Source of the DNA: Jejuia algarum
GTDB lineage: Bacteria > Bacteroidota > Bacteroidia > Flavobacteriales > Flavobacteriaceae
Reading direction: 5' to 3'
Assembly: GCA_947495775.1 (NCBI GenBank)
Contig: CANMAQ010000008.1
Location: 124,001-188,000 of the forward strand
DNA length: 64,000 nt
Shown here: one piece after another, positions 26,979 through 35,694 of the stretch
Layout: the number at the start of each line of letters is the position of its first letter
Numbering within the stretch: the first letter of the stretch is position 1
Translations under genes and position numbers: made by a program
The notes under the pieces: generated by a model
The model's database searches: none
What the model was told of the DNA's origin: nothing
The model's input: only the letters and a program-made list of their open reading frames with translations

Positions 26979-27539
26979 TTAAAATCTCCCCCCAACATTA
27001 CTTTTATCTATCTCTAAACCTTTAGCTTCTTCTAAAGCTTCAAATATATAAGTATGGTAACGTTTTTTAACATATTCTAAATCGTAATTTTTTCTGCAAG
27101 CATCCACGCCTTCAAAAAAATTATTATTTCTAGCATTAAAATAAATTCCCTCCTCATCTATACGCGCCAAAATACCTATAACGGCATAATATGAACACGG
27201 TTCATAAGAATCCTTTATCATGGTACCAGAAATAAAACTTTCATCGACCTTTGCTTCATTAATGGCTATGATGTAAACTGAATCTTTTGCAGGATTCTCT
27301 AACACATTCATGATATGAAGTTCGTTTTCGTACCCATCTATTGCATAAAGACTACCGCCATGTTTTGAAATTGAATCTTGCAGTTCCTTTTTATAATTAT
27401 TAATGACAATGGCTTTAAACGTGTTTTTAGAGGCATCGTTTATACGCATTCTATAAGCTTTCTCCTCTTTGGTTTCGTAAAAACAAGCATGTAATACAAA
27501 TGCTGCACATAAGATGATAAAATATTTTAATCGCTTCAT
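26979..27539 (-). CDS. Island lipoprotein, paralogue B
   Basis: 186 residues with a lipoprotein signal (lipobox LHAC, Cys19). It shares long identical stretches with the 27582-28160 product (KEEKAYRMRINDASKNTF, NVLENPAKDSVYIIAINEAK, KRYHTYIFEALE) but diverges in a Ser/Gly loop near residue 60 and at the C-terminus. No known family. Directly downstream of the extended vgrG and its first paralogue, it is a candidate immunity protein. Confidence 0.72.
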   Translation of the reverse strand: MKRLKYFIILCAAFVLHACFYETKEEKAYRMRINDASKNTFKAIVINNYKKELQDSISKHGGSLYAIDGYENELHIMNVLENPAKDSVYIIAINEAKVDESFISGTMIKDSYEPCSYYAVIGILARIDEEGIYFNARNNNFFEGVDACRKNYDLEYVKKRYHTYIFEALEEAKGLEIDKSNVGGRF

Positions 27540-27581
27540 TTTTAGAATTTCAAATATTTAGGTGGGCAACCATGTAACGGC

Positions 27582-28160
27582 TTACTCGTAATAATACTTT
27601 CTTAAAAACAAAACCCCATTAGTCTTATCTAATTTAAAGGCTTTAGTTTTTTCTAAAGCTTCAAATATATAAGTATGGTAACGTTTTTTAACATATTCTA
27701 AATCGTAATTTTTTCTGCAAGCATCCAAGTCTTCAAAATAATTATTCTTTTTTGTATTAAAATAAATTCCCTCCTCATCTATACGCGCCAAAATACCTGT
27801 AACGAGATAATATGAACACGGTTCGTAAGAGTCCTTTACCAAATCACCAGAAAAAACGCCTTCATTAACCTTTGCTTCATTAATGGCTATAATGTAAACT
27901 GAATCTTTTGCAGGATTCTCTAAAACATTCATGATATGAAGTTCGTTTTCATACCCCTCTAATGTAAAGAGGCCGTTGACATGTTTTGAAATAGAATCTT
28001 GTAATTCCTTTTTATAACTATTAGTGACAATGGCTTTAAAAGTGTTTTTAGAGGCATCGTTTATACGCATTCTGTAAGCTTTCTCTTCTTTGGTTTCGTA
28101 AAAACAAGCATGTAATACAAATGCTGCACATAAGATCATCACATATTTTAATCGCTTCAT
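27582..28160 (-). CDS. Island lipoprotein, paralogue A
   Basis: 192 residues with the same signal (Cys19) and core as paralogue B, starting 6 bp after the vgrG stop, hence very likely cotranscribed with it. The tail after residue 170 differs completely (FKLDKTNGVLFLRKYYYE). A lipoprotein encoded immediately behind a VgrG with a C-terminal extension is the expected place for an immunity factor acting in the periplasm; this is inference. Confidence 0.72.
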   Translation of the reverse strand: MKRLKYVMILCAAFVLHACFYETKEEKAYRMRINDASKNTFKAIVTNSYKKELQDSISKHVNGLFTLEGYENELHIMNVLENPAKDSVYIIAINEAKVNEGVFSGDLVKDSYEPCSYYLVTGILARIDEEGIYFNTKKNNYFEDLDACRKNYDLEYVKKRYHTYIFEALEKTKAFKLDKTNGVLFLRKYYYE

Positions 28161-28165
28161 ATATA

Positions 28166-30982
28166 TTATTCTTTTAGAACTGATTCTACACGTTGTTTAG
28201 CATTTAAGCTATTTAGAGGCAAACCTTTAGCATATCGTATGTCTGAATCAAACGCCTTAAAAAATAGATCTTTTCCATTATAATTAGTCCATTCCCCTTT
28301 ATCAGTTCTTTTAATGACTGCAAAACGACCATCGTAAAAACCTGTTGACCCCAATTCTTTGGAGGTAGACAATATAAACGTAAAGGGCAAAGGTAATTTT
28401 AATAAATTTTGTTTGTTTAATCTATTTTCACCGTAAATGTATTTTAAACATTTGTACAAGCCACTTTTTTTAGCCACATCGTCATCAAATTTGGTAATTA
28501 CTTCCCAATGCACATTTGAAAAATTCAGACCTACTAAACCTCTAAACGGCGGATGAAACACCGCGTTCACGCTAATGTAACCAGCTTCATCTCCAAAATC
28601 GCCTTTGTACCAGGGCGAATCTACACTACTCTTTATCCAGCTGATACATAGATTTTCGTACCATTCCCATTTATTAGGTAAACTAGCTATAACTTGGCTA
28701 GTACAGTCTTTGGCTTCTGTACAAGAAATATTTTTAGATGCGCAAAAGTCTTTATACGATTCAAAAATAGCTTTATGCAATGCTGTATTCTTTTTAAAAT
28801 TTTCAAAGCCTGTACTAATGTCATCTCTTAATTTCATTAGTTTTAAAGTACTATCCTTTTCTATAGAAGCCGCAATTTTGTTACTAATGCTATTAAACGC
28901 TTTTTCTCCAATACTTATGGCTGTGCTTAGTCTGGGATCTATTTTCATTATTTTACCTAAATACCCCAAATAAGTTGTTATTACCAATTGGGTGCCTTTA
29001 TCTGTTTCGGCTCCCATATCGTTGCACCAATTTTGGGTCATATCAATTAAAGCATCTAGCCAAATATCTATTTTTCTTTTTAACTCTAACTCTGCTTTCT
29101 CCCACTGTTTATCACACTCATTTTGAGGGACATTCTTATCAACTTCCTCATTATTTAATGATTGTTCTTCTATTAAAAATCTACTTGGGGTAGTCTTTAC
29201 TTTATTTGATCCAGAATTAGAGCTCTTTTTAGTAGCTTTATCATCATTTGGCGGACAATATCCAGATTGCTCATAATTAATTTGGGGTGCTGCTAACTTT
29301 ACTTTGCTTTTCCCCAATATTTTATTTTCTTTCCCATAAACTATCGTTTCATTCTGTCCTAAAACACCAATTTTTTTAGCTCCTAAATTAATGGTTTTTT
29401 TTGCTTTAAGGGATATTTTTTCATTGGCATTTAACTCTATTTTGTCAGCATCAAACTTTATCATATTTACTGCCGAAACCTCAATGTTATTTGCAACAGT
29501 ATCGATACAAATTCTATTAGTATTCTTATCAGATACCGTAATTTTCTCTCCCCCTTTTGTATCTTCCAACAGGATGCTATGCCCACTTTTGGTGGTAATG
29601 CCTTTCATGGCATTATCTTGGCTTTGCCATTGGCTGTGTTTATTCACGCCTGTAAACAAGGCGGCTTGCATGAAGGGCGCTTCTACATTGCCAAATTTAA
29701 AATTAATGAGCACTTCGTCGCCTACTTCGGGCAGTAAGACCAGACCTCTATCGCCACCAGCATAAGGCGTGGCCACCTGCAACCATGGTGTGGTTTGGTT
29801 GTACTGCTCTTGCCACGGAAACTGTACTTTTATACGACTCATCCCTTCAGGGTCGTCTACCCGCTTTACTTTGGCCACCTGTATGGGCGATGCCACTTTA
29901 AGAGCAACGTCTGTAAGCGGGTAAATGTCGATATCTAATGGCACGGCAGTAAACGTATTGCTATAAGTGCCTTGGCGTTCGTAATGGTGCGCAACAGCAG
30001 TAACGCGGTAACTGCCAAAACTGCCATCGTCACTATGTATGCGTATAATTTTCCCTAAACTTATACCTGTATTGCTACTGCGTCCTGTAAGGCTAATTTG
30101 CTGCTGTTCTGCAAGCCGCTTTTGCATGGCCAGTGCCGTATCACTTTTTTGCTGTAATAACGGGGTATCTGCCGTAGAAAATAGACGTTGGTTTGGCTGT
30201 CTGTAAATGGCGTTACTCCCCGAATTAGCCGCATCGATATACCCTATTGCAGTTGCATTTGGTGAAGCATCGTTACTCTTTACCGTACTCTCTGTATAAT
30301 AGTTAGAGCCGTAAAAACTAAAATTTTGAGGCCGTATACCTAAGCCAAGTTCAAAATCCTTTAAGTCCTTACCATAGTGCAGCACCACCTCATCCCCTAT
30401 ATTGGGCGTTCCAAAATATAAGGTGTTGTTATTATACAGCAAGTATTCGCCATTTTTAGCGGCTAAATGCTGAAAAAACGCAAAGGTGCTTTGCTCGTGC
30501 TGTACGGTATAAGGCAGTACAGGATCGTTTTGCAACTGTACTTTTAATTTTACAAATGCATTGGTATAATGACGGATCTTATCTTGCAAGATCATAGACA
30601 AAGGCTTATCTAAATAACTGCTTAAACCAGGACCGTCTTCTAAAAATACAGAGTGGCTCATGCCCACAAAATTAATGATGTCGCCTGCGCCGCCTCTTTC
30701 ATTGCCTTTCTTCCCTTTTACATCGGTAACAATACCTTCAAAACGTAAAAGATTATAGCCAAACCTCTTAGAGTCTTCTATCTCTAATTTACAGGATTGA
30801 CCTAAAAAATTCTGACTGGTTTCTATAACAGACAGACCTTGCAATTGCCGTTCTAATGTTTTAGCACGTACCGAAAGGTGGAATACTGCATGCTGACCTA
30901 CCTTTTCTTCTAAAGAAAAACTAATAACATGGGTAAACACGACCCTATTTAATGAAATTCGTAGCCTAGAGTGTAATGACAT
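28166..30982 (-). CDS. vgrG: VgrG (TssI) with C-terminal effector-like extension
   Basis: 938 residues. The VgrG core covers about 1-570: gp27-like N-terminal domains, the gp5-type OB fold (SPIQVAKVKRVDDPEGMSRI, about 365-450, with TPWLQVATPYAGGDRG and LLPEVGDEVLINF), and a beta-helical needle of short repeats (AVNMIKFDADKIELNANEKI, about 490-565). After a Ser/Lys/Asn linker (575-620) comes a ~320-residue mixed domain rich in Trp and Cys, unlike the core, typical of evolved VgrGs carrying an effector. Its activity is not recognised. Two lipoprotein genes follow immediately. Confidence 0.92.
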   Translation of the reverse strand: MSLHSRLRISLNRVVFTHVISFSLEEKVGQHAVFHLSVRAKTLERQLQGLSVIETSQNFLGQSCKLEIEDSKRFGYNLLRFEGIVTDVKGKKGNERGGAGDIINFVGMSHSVFLEDGPGLSSYLDKPLSMILQDKIRHYTNAFVKLKVQLQNDPVLPYTVQHEQSTFAFFQHLAAKNGEYLLYNNNTLYFGTPNIGDEVVLHYGKDLKDFELGLGIRPQNFSFYGSNYYTESTVKSNDASPNATAIGYIDAANSGSNAIYRQPNQRLFSTADTPLLQQKSDTALAMQKRLAEQQQISLTGRSSNTGISLGKIIRIHSDDGSFGSYRVTAVAHHYERQGTYSNTFTAVPLDIDIYPLTDVALKVASPIQVAKVKRVDDPEGMSRIKVQFPWQEQYNQTTPWLQVATPYAGGDRGLVLLPEVGDEVLINFKFGNVEAPFMQAALFTGVNKHSQWQSQDNAMKGITTKSGHSILLEDTKGGEKITVSDKNTNRICIDTVANNIEVSAVNMIKFDADKIELNANEKISLKAKKTINLGAKKIGVLGQNETIVYGKENKILGKSKVKLAAPQINYEQSGYCPPNDDKATKKSSNSGSNKVKTTPSRFLIEEQSLNNEEVDKNVPQNECDKQWEKAELELKRKIDIWLDALIDMTQNWCNDMGAETDKGTQLVITTYLGYLGKIMKIDPRLSTAISIGEKAFNSISNKIAASIEKDSTLKLMKLRDDISTGFENFKKNTALHKAIFESYKDFCASKNISCTEAKDCTSQVIASLPNKWEWYENLCISWIKSSVDSPWYKGDFGDEAGYISVNAVFHPPFRGLVGLNFSNVHWEVITKFDDDVAKKSGLYKCLKYIYGENRLNKQNLLKLPLPFTFILSTSKELGSTGFYDGRFAVIKRTDKGEWTNYNGKDLFFKAFDSDIRYAKGLPLNSLNAKQRVESVLKE

Positions 30983-31038
30983 AACGCTTTATGTATGATA
31001 AAGATGAATAAAATAAGTAAAGAAATACGGTGCCCCTA

Positions 31039-31431
31039 TTAACTATCTGGCCACTCGTTATTGAATTTAGAGTCTTTAATTTCAATTTTATGACAGGCTA
31101 AAATGATTTCGCAAAAAACGGGATCATTATTAGAACTGTCAAAAAACTCTTCAAAGCGAATGCAATACGCATTTGTAAATTGTATTTTTTTGAAGATAGA
31201 AAAGCTGTCCCGGTTAAAAAGGATCAGTTCTCCATTTTTGGTAAGGTTGTCTTTAGCTGCCCAGTCAAAGAGCTCTACATCTTTGGTACTCTCTAATTTT
31301 AAGCTAATACGTCCTCCTTGTGTACGACCTGAGGGATGATTGGAGTCGTCTGTAGGTTTTTCGATAGAATATTTAGCCGTCATGACGTTATATTCTTCGC
31401 TGTCAATTTTTAATTTTGATAAAAAGGCCAT
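31039..31431 (-). CDS. tssD: T6SS tube protein Hcp (TssD)
   Basis: 130 residues with the Bacteroidota TssD pattern: MAFLSKLKIDSEEYNV start, SGRTQGGRISLKLESTKD, LFDWA, an FNRDS loop, and a C-terminal HKIEI--SKFNNEWP. It forms hexameric rings stacked into the secretion tube. First gene of the island, 56 bp upstream of vgrG. A TATTTTTG element on the minus strand at 31628-31635 could be its promoter, with about 190 nt of leader. Confidence 0.93.
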   Translation of the reverse strand: MAFLSKLKIDSEEYNVMTAKYSIEKPTDDSNHPSGRTQGGRISLKLESTKDVELFDWAAKDNLTKNGELILFNRDSFSIFKKIQFTNAYCIRFEEFFDSSNNDPVFCEIILACHKIEIKDSKFNNEWPDS

Positions 31432-31739
31432 TTGGAGTCTTCTTTAATGTTATAGGGTTATCCTTAATTTTTAATTTAACTACTATATCTAAAATGCTAC
31501 TAATTAGGTGTAGTTAGGGGGATTATATATACTCTAAAATAGGTCAAAGAAATACTGCTATTTAAAATACAAGATTTCAATACAGTTAAAACACCATTTT
31601 CTGCAAAACAGAAAAAAATTTCGTTCACAAAAATACTAATTTATCTACACCAAAATCATTTTTCACAAAAATTTAGCGTTAAGATACATGATATCGTGAA
31701 AAATAGCACTTTGAAAGCTAAAAATAACCATACATCTAA
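31432..31739. other. AT-rich promoter region upstream of hcp
   Basis: About 308 bp with no gene on either strand. On the minus strand it has a TAnnTTTG-type element at 31628-31635 (TATTTTTG). Near 31600-31616 there is a small palindrome, TTCTGcaaaaCAGAA. It ends at the first unit of the right repeat array. Confidence 0.45.
31628..31635 (-). promoter_or_regulatory. Candidate -7 element of the hcp-vgrG island operon
   Basis: The minus strand reads TATTTTTG. No ideally spaced -33 box is seen (a TTTG lies 15 bp upstream). The leader to hcp would be about 190 nt. Confidence 0.3.
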
Positions 31740-32680
31740 ATTTAAAGATCCCCTCTATAAAGAGGGGATTAGGGGTGTGTAAAAACTATCTTTATTATTT
31801 AACCCCAAAACACCTCCCTTATTCCCTCCTTATTAGGAGGGACATACTCTTACGCTGATAAGAACAAGAAAACAAACCCTGTAAAACCTAAAATAACCTA
31901 TACAGCGCAGTCTATAGTCCACCAAAGAACAGAACTAGACCTCTAAAAAGCAAATTCTAAAGTCCCCTCTACAAAGAGGGGATTAGGGGTGTGTCAAATG
32001 CTATCTTTATTACTTAATCTCAAAACACCTCCCTTATTCCCTCCTTATTAGGAGGGACACACTCTCACGCTGATAAGAACAAGAAATACAACCTCTGTAA
32101 AACCTAAAATAACCTATACAGCGCAGTCTATAACCCGCCAAAAACAGAATTAGACCTCTATAAAAGCAAATTTTAAAGTCCCCTCTACAAAGAGGGGATT
32201 AGGGGTGTGTAAAAGGCTATTATTTTAAATATTCTATCCAATACCTCCCTTATTCCCTCCTTATTAGGAGGGACATACTCTTACGCTGTTAATGACAAGA
32301 AATACAAACCCTGTAAAGCCTAAAATAATAAATACGGCTCCGTCTAAAGCCCTCCAAAAAACAGGAATAGACCTCTATAAAAGCAAATTCTAAAGTCCCC
32401 TCTATAAAGAGGGGATTAGGGGTGTGTAAAAGGCTATCTCTTGATTTAGTACCCAAAACACCTCCCTTATTCCCTCCTTATTAGGAGGGACACACTCTCA
32501 CGCTGATAAGAACAAGAAATACAAATCTTAAAAAGCTAAAATAACAAATACAGCTAATTCTAAAGTCCCCTCTATAAAGAGGGGATATAGGGGTGTGTAA
32601 AAAGCTATTATTTTAAATATTCTATCCAGCACCTCCCTTAATCCCGCTTTTTAGCGGGACACACTCTCACGTCGTTAAGA
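31740..32680. repeat. Right array: five REP-like units, same orientation as left array
   Basis: The CCCCTCT hairpin recurs at 31750, 31964, 32180, 32397 and 32567, giving periods of 214, 216, 217 and 170 bp; the last unit lacks the ~46-bp GACCTCTATAAAAGC section. Hairpins and outer pairing arms are as in the left array, and the orientation is the same. The final unit ends in a diverged hairpin (CCCGCTTTTTAGCGGG). The two arrays therefore form long direct repeats around the whole T6SS gene set. Confidence 0.92.
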
Positions 32681-33079
32681 ATTACGTATATCTCGAACTG
32701 ATTGGCTGTTTCAAATTGACAAAATAACGTCGACACCAAATGAGACCAACTCGTAAATCCTTTTTAAGATTTGTCACTTAAGTGAAAATCAACTAGCTTT
32801 TTGAATCGTGATTCATCTAGTGTGCTCACTATTGGAAAACACAACGTTAATTTAGTATTAGAGAAAGGTATTTTGTGTGGTGAACCACAAAAGTAACTTT
32901 GAGACACAAATTTCACCTTCTCTTTTTGAATCGTTTAGGGCATTATTGCTCAAAAACCTTTAATAAAATGTTAATTGCCAGTATAAATGTGACATTTGTT
33001 AGTTGTTAAATTTATCATTTTGTCACACAATTGGTATCTTTGCAATTCCAAAAAAGTTAATTAATAAAAAATTAAAAAT
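32681..33079. other. Gap between right array and bacilliredoxin gene, palindrome-rich
   Basis: No gene seen. It contains a perfect 12-bp palindrome TCACTTAAGTGA (32774-32785), an inverted repeat TGAATC-GT-GATTCA (32802-32815), a bulged one (TTTTGTGTGGTGAACCACAAAA, near 32870-32893) and the promoter of the downstream gene. A junction or attachment scar is possible but unproven. Confidence 0.4.
33035..33042 (+). promoter_or_regulatory. -7 promoter element of the bacilliredoxin gene
   Basis: TATCTTTG matches TAnnTTTG and lies 37 bp upstream of the ATG, a typical distance. No clear -33 box at the standard spacing. Confidence 0.55.
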
Positions 33080-33490
33080 ATGTATCCAGCAGAATTAGTA
33101 AAACCAATGCGTGAGGATTTAACCAATGTTGGTTTTGAAGAATTACTAACCGCAGAAGCTGTTGAAACAGCATTAGCGAAAACAGGTACTACTTTAGTGG
33201 TTGTAAATTCTGTATGTGGCTGTGCTGCTGCTAACGCAAGACCAGGCGCAAGAATGAGTTTAGAAAACGCGAAACGACCAGATAATATCGCTACTGTATT
33301 TGCAGGTGTAGATAAAGCTGCTGTAGACAAAGCGAGAAGTTTCATGATTCCGTTTCCTCCAAGCTCACCATGTATGGCTTTATTTAAAGATGGCGAATTG
33401 GTACACATGTTAGAGCGTCACCACATAGAAGGTAGACCCGCAGAACTTATTGCAGAAAACTTAAGAGACGCTTACGACGCGCATTGTTAA
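33080..33490 (+). CDS. BrxA/BrxB family bacilliredoxin
   Basis: 136 residues with the characteristic CGC redox motif (NSVCGCAAANARPG, C46 and C48) and the family's C-terminal IEGRPAELIAENL. In Firmicutes these proteins remove bacillithiol from S-thiolated proteins; Bacteroidota homologues presumably act on a similar low-molecular-weight thiol. Monocistronic, with its own promoter and terminator. First ordinary gene after the island. Confidence 0.94.
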   Translation: MYPAELVKPMREDLTNVGFEELLTAEAVETALAKTGTTLVVVNSVCGCAAANARPGARMSLENAKRPDNIATVFAGVDKAAVDKARSFMIPFPPSSPCMALFKDGELVHMLERHHIEGRPAELIAENLRDAYDAHC

Positions 33491-33531
33491 GACTAATTTT
33501 ATCTTCTTAAAACAAGTCTTCTTACAAAAAG

Positions 33532-33561
33532 AAAAAAAACCACGATTTTCGTGGTTTTTTT
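33532..33561 (+). terminator. Terminator of the bacilliredoxin gene
   Basis: The hairpin AACCACGA-TTT-TCGTGGTT is flanked by A and T runs, about 42 bp past the stop. The poly-T follows on the plus strand. Confidence 0.85.
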
Positions 33562-33595
33562 ATGCCTTTATAGCTTATTCTGTTAATTTTGGTGC

Positions 33596-34333
33596 ATGAT
33601 TAAATTGATTTCTTACCCCATTACTGTAATATACTACCTGAGCTTTTTAACCACTCTAATCGTATTCCACCCTATACAATGGATTTGCTTCAATCTTTTT
33701 GGATATCAAGCACATAAAAAAAGCGTCGACGCTTTACAGTTTTTTTTATTGCGCTGTGCTAATATTTTAGGGACACGTTTTTCATTTCACAACCCTCATA
33801 ACATCCCAACAGACCAGCCATTAATTATTGTAGCGAACCACCAAAGTATGTACGACATCTCCCCTTTAATGTGGTACATGCGCAAGCACCATGTAAAATT
33901 TGTAAGTAAAAAAGAGCTTGGCAAAGGCATTCCTAGTGTATCTTATAATTTGCGTCATGGCGGCTCTGTACTTATCGATAGAAAAAACCCAAGACAAGCA
34001 CTACCTGCTCTAATGAAATTTGGAGAATATATAGAACAAGACAAACGTGCTGCCGTGATATTTCCCGAAGGCACCCGAAGCAAGGATGGTACGCCAAAGT
34101 CTTTTCAAACCAAAGGACTAGAGGTTTTATTTAAAAAAACGCCCTCTGCTTTAATCGTTCCTATAACCATAAACAATTCATGGAAATTAGAGCGCTATGG
34201 CAAATTCCCTATGGGTTTGGGCGCGCATATTAAATTTACAGTGCACGAACCTCTTAAATTAGCTACCTTTGCAGATAAAAAAGCCCTTATTAGTACCGTA
34301 GAAGCTACTATTAAAGCTCATATTCACTCTTAA
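33596..34333 (+). CDS. plsC: 1-acyl-sn-glycerol-3-phosphate acyltransferase (PlsC-like)
   Basis: 245 residues, membrane-attached by an N-terminal hydrophobic helix (ITVIYYLSFLTTLIVFHP). Catalytic HX4D is NHQSMYD (H82, D87), and the acceptor-binding block is FPEGTRSKDG (158-162). It transfers an acyl group to lysophosphatidic acid in phospholipid synthesis. The acyl-ACP desaturase gene follows after 9 bp, linking the pair to membrane lipid composition. Confidence 0.92.
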   Translation: MIKLISYPITVIYYLSFLTTLIVFHPIQWICFNLFGYQAHKKSVDALQFFLLRCANILGTRFSFHNPHNIPTDQPLIIVANHQSMYDISPLMWYMRKHHVKFVSKKELGKGIPSVSYNLRHGGSVLIDRKNPRQALPALMKFGEYIEQDKRAAVIFPEGTRSKDGTPKSFQTKGLEVLFKKTPSALIVPITINNSWKLERYGKFPMGLGAHIKFTVHEPLKLATFADKKALISTVEATIKAHIHS

Positions 34334-34342
34334 ACTACTATT

Positions 34343-35344
34343 ATGTCGTTGAAAAATGTTAGACTGGAAGTCATGAAATTTTTGGAAAAAGATGTTGATG
34401 CGCTAATGCAGAAATATTTAATTCCTATTGATAGTATTTGGCAGCCAACTGATTTTTTACCTAATTCTGAAACTACAGACGAAACGTTCTTCGAAGAGGT
34501 TAGAGAAATTAGAGCTTTAGCCAAAGAACTCCCTTATGATTTTTGGGTGGTTTTAGTTGGAGATATGATTACTGAAGAAGCGCTACCTACTTACGAATCT
34601 TGGCTTATGGATGTTGAAGGCATCAACCAAGTAAATGAAGGTGGTAACGGTTGGTCAAAATGGGTTAAACAATGGACTGCTGAAGAAAACAGACACGGCG
34701 ATGTCCTTAACAAATACCTATACCTATCTGGTCGTGTTAATATGAAAGAAATTGAAAAAACGACACATTACCTTATAGCAGATGGTTTTGATATTGGAAC
34801 GGATAGAGACCCCTATAAAAACTTTGTATACACCAGTTTTCAAGAACTAGCAACTTATATCTCGCACAACCGCGTGGCTAAAATGGCTAAAAAAGCAGGC
34901 AATAAACGCTTGGCTAAAATGTGCCAAATTATATCGGGAGATGAAATGCGTCACCACCATGCGTATTCCGAATTTGTGGAACGTATCTTTCAAGTTGATC
35001 CTAGCCAAATGATGATGGCCTTTCATTACATGATGAAACAAAAAATCACCATGCCCGCTCATTTTTTAAGAGAATCTGGTGGAAAAATAAGCAGTGCTTT
35101 CGAAGAGTTTTCTAACACAGCGCAACGTATTGGTGTGTACACCGCACGTGACTATGTAGACATTCTTCAAAAACTCATAGACCGTTGGGAAATTGATAAG
35201 ATTACAAACCTCACCGAGGAAGCCGAAAAAGCAAGGGATTACCTAATGAAATTACCTGCTAGAATGTACCGCTTATCAGATCGGGTTAAAATCCCTGAAA
35301 ACTCATACCAATTCAAGTGGGTAGAACCCGCTATTATAAAATAA
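34343..35344 (+). CDS. Acyl-ACP desaturase (stearoyl-ACP type)
   Basis: 333 residues of the soluble diiron fatty-acid desaturase family. The two carboxylate-histidine motifs are EENRHGD and DEMRHHH, with the paired acidic helices expected for the ferritin-like bundle. It introduces a double bond into acyl-ACP, using O2 and a ferredoxin-type donor. Cotranscribed with the acyltransferase gene. Confidence 0.93.
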   Translation: MSLKNVRLEVMKFLEKDVDALMQKYLIPIDSIWQPTDFLPNSETTDETFFEEVREIRALAKELPYDFWVVLVGDMITEEALPTYESWLMDVEGINQVNEGGNGWSKWVKQWTAEENRHGDVLNKYLYLSGRVNMKEIEKTTHYLIADGFDIGTDRDPYKNFVYTSFQELATYISHNRVAKMAKKAGNKRLAKMCQIISGDEMRHHHAYSEFVERIFQVDPSQMMMAFHYMMKQKITMPAHFLRESGGKISSAFEEFSNTAQRIGVYTARDYVDILQKLIDRWEIDKITNLTEEAEKARDYLMKLPARMYRLSDRVKIPENSYQFKWVEPAIIK

Positions 35345-35358
35345 TACCTCTATTTTTT

Positions 35359-35694
35359 TTGAATTACCATAACAAAATATTTAGACCCGTAAGTAGCTCT
35401 AAAAATAGCAATACCACACCTGAAACTATTTTTGTGTACCAACAACAGGGGTCTATTTTAACGTCTACTTATAGTGGTGGACAAATTGTTTCGGGACATT
35501 TAATCGGCCAGGTAGATTCAAAAGGAAATATAACCATGCACTACCATCATATTACTACGGATGGTGCGTTAAGAACAGGAATCTGTACCTCCACACCTGA
35601 AGTTTTACCCAATGGCAAACTTCTACTTCATGAAACTTGGGAGTGGACGTCTGGGGATTGCTCTAAAGGCCACTCTAAATTAGAAGAATTATAA
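35359..35694 (+). CDS. Small protein of the flavobacterial family often labelled N-acetylglutamate synthase
   Basis: 111 residues from a TTG at 35359 (NYHNKIFRPVSSS start). An in-frame GTG at 35317 overlaps the desaturase gene and adds an unlikely tail. The core has FVYQQQGSILTSTYSGG, GHLIGQVD and LHETWEWTSGDCSKGHS. I recall this small family being annotated by transfer as N-acetylglutamate synthase, but it has no acetyltransferase fold in view, so the label is doubtful. Its stop overlaps the ATG of the HD gene (TAATG), so the two are translationally coupled. Confidence 0.65.
   Translation: MNYHNKIFRPVSSSKNSNTTPETIFVYQQQGSILTSTYSGGQIVSGHLIGQVDSKGNITMHYHHITTDGALRTGICTSTPEVLPNGKLLLHETWEWTSGDCSKGHSKLEEL

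Noticed and set aside
28605..29765. Plus-strand frames within vgrG
   Set aside because: Antisense shadows with no family features; the vgrG frame is continuous and conserved.
15838..32680. Prophage or integrative element
   Set aside because: No integrase, terminase, portal or tRNA attachment site is seen; hcp, vgrG and PAAR-like genes fit T6SS rather than a phage tail.
35317..35358. Longer GTG start for the small gene after the desaturase
   Set aside because: It would overlap the end of the desaturase gene and add residues unlike the family, which begins at the NYHNKIFRPV segment.
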